NCBI GenBank assembly: GCA_030428945.1
Contig: JAUIEC010000012.1
Coordinates: forward strand, 102,273 to 166,272
From: Phycisphaerae bacterium
GTDB taxonomy: Bacteria > Planctomycetota > Phycisphaerae > UBA1845 > Fen-1342
Length of the DNA stretch: 64,000 nt
Direction of reading: 5' to 3'
The notes under the pieces were generated by a model that was not told where the DNA came from, did no database searches, and saw only the letters and a program-made list of their open reading frames with translations. Each line of letters starts with the position of its first letter. Positions within the stretch are counted from its first letter, which is position 1. This document shows positions 59,835 through 64,000 of this stretch, in pieces. A program made the translations under genes and the position numbers.

Positions 59835-60842
59835 TCAGGGTGTTCCGCCGAGGCCGAGGGTGACGCCCCCGAGCGGCGCGACGACCGTCATCGCGTCCGA
59901 CCAGGTGCCGGCGGCGAGGTAGTCGCCGGGCTGGATCCAGACGGTCCCGCCATCCGGGACGCTGCTGAACCCGAGCAGCGCGGTCTGGAACGGCGCCAGG
60001 AACGTGCCGGCCTCGGTTCCGGTCCAGTCGACGTCGACGAAGCGCCAGTCGGACTCGGGATACAGGAACGACATGGTCAGCGCATCGAACTTGCTCAGGT
60101 GATCGCGCTGGCCGATCTGGCTCTGCCAGGCGGTGTTCGGCAGCAGCACGCTGATCGTCCGGCAGCTTACATCGCCCGCCACGCAGGACGTGCAGGCGCT
60201 GAACGCGCACGCGCCGTAGTGCATGACCGAGTCGAAGTCGTAGGGGCCGTACTCGCCCGCCCCGCCCGGCGGCCGAAGCGAGAAGTTGTAGTCGCAGGGA
60301 CTGCCGCTGCAGCACGCATCGCAGATGTTGTCGAACTCGACGTTGATGTACAGGTCGCGATCCGCGCGGGACTGCTCGTGCCAGTACCCGAGCGCGTGCC
60401 CCAGTTCGTGGACGATCACGAAGCGCGACGTCCAGGCGCTGATGTTGACGATCTGCGGACCACCGGTCTGTCCGACGGCCGAGTTGTTGACCGTGTTGTT
60501 CTGGATGAACAGGTAGTCGGGCTGGCTGGTGCGCGGCACGAAGTTGACGTTCGCAACCGCTTCCCACTCGGCCATCGCGTCGAGGGCCCGCTGCTGATTG
60601 GTGCTGTTGACGTTGGCGTTGAACACGTAGGGCACGACCCCGCCCGACCAGAGGTTGGTGCTGTAGGTCCCGCGCAGTTGGAAGTAGTCGTCCGGGACGA
60701 CGATGTCGCCCTCGATCACGATCCATCCGGGCGGCAGCGGAACAGCGCCGTCGACCTGCTCGGCCGCGGGCTGCTGCGCGAGCGCGACGCCAGCGAAGTA
60801 CGCGGCGGCCAGCAGACCGAGTTGCCTGGTAATCGAATGCAC
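59835..60842 (-). CDS. astacin-like M12A zinc metalloprotease
   Basis: 335 residues from a GTG at 60842 with AAGGAG upstream. A signal peptide ends near ALA-QQ. The astacin zinc site is complete: HELGHALGYWHEQSRADRD, with the Met-turn in SVMHYG. Flanking features fit: PYVFNANVNSTNQQRALDAM before the site and Tyr positions after it. About 60 residues C-terminal to the catalytic domain are beta-rich. Probably an extracellular endopeptidase. It lies between the small dockerin gene and a surface protein, all on one strand with short gaps, suggesting an operon. Confidence 0.92.
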   Translation of the reverse strand: MHSITRQLGLLAAAYFAGVALAQQPAAEQVDGAVPLPPGWIVIEGDIVVPDDYFQLRGTYSTNLWSGGVVPYVFNANVNSTNQQRALDAMAEWEAVANVNFVPRTSQPDYLFIQNNTVNNSAVGQTGGPQIVNISAWTSRFVIVHELGHALGYWHEQSRADRDLYINVEFDNICDACCSGSPCDYNFSLRPPGGAGEYGPYDFDSVMHYGACAFSACTSCVAGDVSCRTISVLLPNTAWQSQIGQRDHLSKFDALTMSFLYPESDWRFVDVDWTGTEAGTFLAPFQTALLGFSSVPDGGTVWIQPGDYLAAGTWSDAMTVVAPLGGVTLGLGGTP

Positions 60843-60853
60843 GTTGCGCTCCT

Positions 60854-62932
60854 TTACTGCGGCTGCACGAGGACCAGGACCATGCCGGTGCCGTGCTCGA
60901 GGGCCGTCATCGCCTTGCCGATCACCGCGCCGCGCGAACGGGCATCGTCTCCGGCCACCATGGCGTGCCCGGGCGTCGTCGAGGTCGTCAGCAGGTCGCC
61001 CGGCTCGATCGAGCCGAAACCGGCGTCGGCCTGACACCAGACCCGCCCGGTCAGTGCGACCGCGTGCCGGCCGCTGGCGAGTGTGCCGGCCTGCCCCATC
61101 AGGAGTCCGGTGCGAACGCCGCCGGCGCCGCTGACGATCCCGGCCACCTTCCGGTCGTAGGCCTGCTCGGCCACGATCAGCTTGCCGGGGTTGGCGGGAT
61201 CGATGCTGACGACGAGACCGGCTTCGACCGCCACCGGGCCGCTGATATCGAACTGTTCGGACAGGTCCGCGCCGTTCAACTGCAGTACGTCGGCGATGAT
61301 GCGGCTGCTTCCGGAGCCCTGCCAGTTGGCGTCGAGCGTGATGCGGGTGGTCGTGTCGTCCTTGATCTCGATGCAGCCCGCGTCGCCGATGTCGCCGTCG
61401 ATGTCGACGGTCGTGTTGCCGAGGCTGTTCCGCACGTAGACGCGGGCGCCGCGGTCGGTCGCGCCATCCTCGGCATCCATGAAGACGGCCGAGTACAGGC
61501 TGCCGCCATCGGTGCGTGTCCGCAGCGCCAGCGTCGGCGCGCCGCCGCTGTCGGGATCGAGATCGACCGTCTGGTCGCCGCTGCCGTCGTACCCGACCAG
61601 GTCGCCTTCGACGCGAATCGTGCCGTCGACATGCAGGCGGTCAGCCGGTGCGTCGATGCCGATGCCGACATCGCCGGCCTGGGTGACGGTCATCCGCGTG
61701 CTGCCGCCGGTGCGAAGTTCCATGGCCGCGGCATTGGCTTCGTTCAGCCCCACACCGACGGTGGCGCCGCCGTCTTCCTCGAACACAATCCCCGGATCGG
61801 CTCCGTCAAAGCCGCCTTCGAGCAGCATGGCGGTCGTGGCGCTGTCGGGCTGCACGAAGTGCAGGCCAGCCAGCGGAGCGAGTGTGCCGAACCCGATCTT
61901 GCCGTTGTCGGCAAACGTATGCTCGATGACCTGTTCGAGGCTGCCGGACGTGGTGTTGTACTGGCTGTTCGTGAGTTGCAGGTCGCCCCGGCCGCTGCTC
62001 GCGTTGACGCTTCGCTTCAGGATCCGCCAGCGATGGTCGACGCGCGTCGCGGACGTGCCGTTCAGGTCCGTCGCGCAAAAGTCGATGAACGCATCGCTGT
62101 TGCCGGACGGTTCGCCGAGCAGCGTCAGGTTGGCCACCTGTGACTCGATCAGCATGTCAGTGTTGCTGCTGATGCCCGGCGAAAGCGTATCGGCGTTCAG
62201 ATCCTTCCCGCGGAGATGCGTCGCGACGAAGGGGTCGTCCGTGCCGATGCCGATGTCGCCGGTGAAGCTGACCGGCATGCCGCCGTCGTCGCGGCCGATC
62301 TGGAGCAGGCGCGCGTCGCCCCAGTTGTTCCCCCCGATCTGCAACCGGAAGCGGTCGGCGGCCAGGTCACGCCGCAGTGCGATGTGCGGCGCCATGCCGA
62401 CATGCAGTGACGATTCGTCACCCTGTCCGACATGCAGCAGCGCGGCCGGAGTATTCGTGCCGACACCCACATTGCCCTGGTCGTAGTAGAGATCGAGCCC
62501 GCTCGCCTGCCAGGCATCCCCGGCCCCGCCGCCGGCATGCTGGGCGTACGGCGTGGCGAGCACGTCCTGCGGCGGGAACGTGATCACGATGTTCGGCTCG
62601 AAGAAGGCCTCGACCTCGAGCTTGCGTGACGATCCGTCGAACGCGTTCGGGCCGAACTCGCCGAGGCTGTTGACCGTGGTGCTGAATACGCCGTCGGTCA
62701 GCGGGACGCCCGTCGAGATCGACTGGCCGCTGCCGGGAACCTGCGCGAGCGTGTCGCCGTCGAGCAGTCGGAAACGCAGTTCGACCTGCGACCACGGCGG
62801 CGGCGAGCCGTTGTATTTCAGTTCGCCCTGGTAGGTGAAACCCGGACCGAAATCGACGGCCAGCGTCGTCGCAACGACGCCCAGCGTGAGCAGTACGGCC
62901 GTGCCTGTCGAACGCATCTTCCTGCCATTCAC
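60854..62932 (-). CDS. secreted repeat-rich surface protein (paralogue of 63409 gene)
   Basis: 692 residues from a GTG at 62932 with AGGAG eight bases upstream. A signal peptide ends near LAV-DF. The N-terminal block (FTYQGELKYNG to PYAQHAGG) matches the fibre-like protein at 40141. The centre has repeats of VGVGTNTPAALLHVG/VGIGIDAPADRLHV type, as in trimeric surface or tail-fibre proteins. The C-terminus (AEAGLVVSIDPANPGKL-like block, YDRKVAGIVSG, GRVWCQADAGFGSIEPGDLL, GKAMTALEHGTGMVLVLVQ) forms a cap. Positions 61661-61895 are 99% identical to 63766-64000 in its neighbour. Surface display likely; no enzymatic motif. Confidence 0.78.
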   Translation of the reverse strand: MNGRKMRSTGTAVLLTLGVVATTLAVDFGPGFTYQGELKYNGSPPPWSQVELRFRLLDGDTLAQVPGSGQSISTGVPLTDGVFSTTVNSLGEFGPNAFDGSSRKLEVEAFFEPNIVITFPPQDVLATPYAQHAGGGAGDAWQASGLDLYYDQGNVGVGTNTPAALLHVGQGDESSLHVGMAPHIALRRDLAADRFRLQIGGNNWGDARLLQIGRDDGGMPVSFTGDIGIGTDDPFVATHLRGKDLNADTLSPGISSNTDMLIESQVANLTLLGEPSGNSDAFIDFCATDLNGTSATRVDHRWRILKRSVNASSGRGDLQLTNSQYNTTSGSLEQVIEHTFADNGKIGFGTLAPLAGLHFVQPDSATTAMLLEGGFDGADPGIVFEEDGGATVGVGLNEANAAAMELRTGGSTRMTVTQAGDVGIGIDAPADRLHVDGTIRVEGDLVGYDGSGDQTVDLDPDSGGAPTLALRTRTDGGSLYSAVFMDAEDGATDRGARVYVRNSLGNTTVDIDGDIGDAGCIEIKDDTTTRITLDANWQGSGSSRIIADVLQLNGADLSEQFDISGPVAVEAGLVVSIDPANPGKLIVAEQAYDRKVAGIVSGAGGVRTGLLMGQAGTLASGRHAVALTGRVWCQADAGFGSIEPGDLLTTSTTPGHAMVAGDDARSRGAVIGKAMTALEHGTGMVLVLVQPQ
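61661..61895. repeat. direct repeat, copy 1 (235 bp)
   Basis: It matches 63766-64000 with three differences seen by eye (T/G, G/C and A/G), offset 2105 bases. The second copy is cut by the window end, so the repeat may be longer. It lies in paralogous coding sequence. Confidence 0.9.
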
Positions 62933-62990
62933 GGTTGAGACTCCTGAGAGAGGTGACCAGGCGCATGGCCCGGCAGACGTGGACACGTGG

Positions 62991-63398
62991 CTACGAGCAC
63001 GCGGTTCCGAACTGCGCCAGGACGATGGCGAGATCGCTCAGATCAACGTCCTGGTCGCCGTCGACGTCACCGCCCAGACCGGCTTCGCTGCGACCGAACT
63101 CGCTCAGGACCACGGCGAGATCGGAGAGATCGACATCGTTGTCCCCGTCGGCATCTCCGGGACACGCCGGAGGCTCGGCGGGCATGGTCTGCGGCTCGAT
63201 CCCGCCGGTCAGCGCAAGATCGCCGCCGCTGCCACGGGTGATCCCCGCCTGGCCGAGCGTGCCCCGCAGCGTGAATCCGCCCCCGCTCGCATCGGTCACA
63301 CCGTTGTGGATCGCCGACCACGAAATGTCGATCGCCAGCGCCGACCCGGCCGGTACGAGCGTCAGAAGCGCGGCGATCGCGGCTGTTCTGGGAGACAT
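62991..63398 (-). CDS. small secreted dockerin protein
   Basis: 135 residues. A signal peptide ends near ALA-ID. A short domain (ISWSAIHNGVTDASGGGFTL, then LRGTLGQAG) is followed by two dockerin-type loops (GDADGDNDVDLSDLAVVL, GDVDGDQDVDLSDLAIVL) and the end FGTACS. A Cys lies just before the first loop (PACPGD). It resembles the protein at 59376, and each lies beside one of two paralogous surface genes, so the pair looks duplicated. Function unknown. Confidence 0.82.
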   Translation of the reverse strand: MSPRTAAIAALLTLVPAGSALAIDISWSAIHNGVTDASGGGFTLRGTLGQAGITRGSGGDLALTGGIEPQTMPAEPPACPGDADGDNDVDLSDLAVVLSEFGRSEAGLGGDVDGDQDVDLSDLAIVLAQFGTACS

Positions 63399-63408
63399 CC
63401 GAGGGCTC

Positions 63409-64000
63409 CTATTGCGACTTGATGATCAGGAAGCGCCAGTTGGAACCGCTCAGATCCACCGTCGAACTCCGCGCGTTGACCAGTTCGACCGCGACGACTC
63501 CGTTTCCGGCGTAGGCGTTCGCGATCGCGACACCCAGCATGTTGATCGGCGCATTGGCGATCACGACGTCACCGGTCTGCACGCCGGCGATGGTGACGAT
63601 CTGGGTGTCGGTACCGCCGTTGCCCACGATCGGGTCCGGATCGACCCACTCCAGCCGATTGATCATCGCCGGCGCACTGGTCATCTCCGTGCCGTCCGAA
63701 AAGGCGATACCGTCGGTCGCGATCATCCCGGCGACGTCGAGCCTCTCGGCGGGCGCATCGGTGCCGATGCCGACATCGCCGGCCTGGGTGACGGTCATCC
63801 GCGTGCTGCCGCCGGTGCGAAGTTCCAGGGCCGCGGCATTGGCTTCGTTCAGCCCCACACCGACGGTGGCGCCGCCGTCTTCCTCGAACACAATCCCCGG
63901 ATCGGCTCCGTCAAAGCCGCCTTCGAGCAGCATCGCGGTCGTGGCGCTGTCGGGCTGCACGAAGTGCAGGCCGGCCAGCGGAGCGAGTGTGCCGAACCCG
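63409..64000 (-). CDS. surface protein paralogue, 5' end beyond the window
   Basis: The C-terminal 197 or so codons are visible; the frame is open to the window end, so the N-terminus is missing. It contains the repeats VGIGTDAPAERLDV and the block ATVGVGLNEANAAALELRTGG that are nearly identical to the gene at 60854. The C-terminal part is different (GVQTGDVVIANAPINMLGV, STVDLSGSNWRFLII), without the long cap of its paralogue. This suggests exchange between neighbours. Likely secreted like its paralogue; function unknown. Confidence 0.75.
   Translation of the reverse strand, partial: GFGTLAPLAGLHFVQPDSATTAMLLEGGFDGADPGIVFEEDGGATVGVGLNEANAAALELRTGGSTRMTVTQAGDVGIGTDAPAERLDVAGMIATDGIAFSDGTEMTSAPAMINRLEWVDPDPIVGNGGTDTQIVTIAGVQTGDVVIANAPINMLGVAIANAYAGNGVVAVELVNARSSTVDLSGSNWRFLIIKSQ
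63766..64000. repeat. direct repeat, copy 2 (cut by window end)
   Basis: It matches 61661-61895 with three differences. The flanks before 63760 are clearly diverged, giving a sharp left edge. Confidence 0.9.

Noticed and set aside
1..64000. tRNA, rRNA, insertion sequences or prophage
   Set aside because: No cloverleaf, rRNA segment, transposase or integrase was recognised; the fibre-like proteins have signal peptides and are not in a phage context.

Overview
The window comes from a high-GC bacterium, most likely a planctomycete (Planctomycetota; class not resolvable from this stretch). The markers are: Ser/Thr protein kinases that share an N-terminal leader and carry WD40 or SUMF1-like sensor modules; an ECF sigma factor of the planctomycete type next to one kinase; secreted proteins ending in dockerin-like D-x-D-x-D repeats; and large repeat-rich surface proteins. 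Coding density is high. Long antisense open frames are common and are composition artefacts. No tRNA, rRNA, CRISPR array or insertion sequence was seen.

Layout. 1-6506: a divergent cytochrome locus. The left arm encodes a tetraheme lipoprotein and an NHL-repeat lipoprotein cut by the window edge. The right arm encodes an outer-membrane beta-barrel, an NHL lipoprotein and a 12-heme-site cytochrome in tightly coupled frames. Together they resemble an outer-membrane electron conduit. 6593-11289: a YaiI/YqxD protein, a PPK2 polyphosphate kinase, an exported ferritin-like DUF2202-type protein and an unrecognised GNAT-like protein. 11357-14714: a BON protein, a DUF2383-like protein and an OmpR-type two-component system. 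14772-20906: a secreted LVIVD/Ig/dockerin protein, a Lon-like protease and CorA.

21019-32857: a carbohydrate block with cytoplasmic GH38, a GntR/LacI-type regulator, a divergent CARDB-repeat surface protein, a GH97 lipoprotein and a secreted DUF6259-like hydrolase. 32979-39780: a type VI secretion tip cassette on the minus strand, transcribed VgrG, metzincin-like candidate effector, beta-propeller protein, PAAR. 40141-48330: a fibre-like surface protein, a WD40 kinase with its sigma factor, and a dockerin protein. 48567-52928: a very large subtilase. 53247-56218: a four-subunit 2-oxoacid:ferredoxin oxidoreductase operon with a small extra gene. 56291-64000: a kinase fused to a SUMF1-like domain, an astacin, two mini-dockerin proteins and two paralogous surface proteins sharing a 235-bp near-identical segment.

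Two themes cross the window. First, arrays of degenerate 8-bp units follow gene ends; several stop codons lie inside the arrays, and the G/A-rich strand usually matches the upstream gene's sense strand. Second, five of the six dockerin-bearing proteins end in G-[TA]-x-C at or near the last residue, usually with a second cysteine just before the first Asp loop, which suggests a disulfide-closed C-terminal tag.
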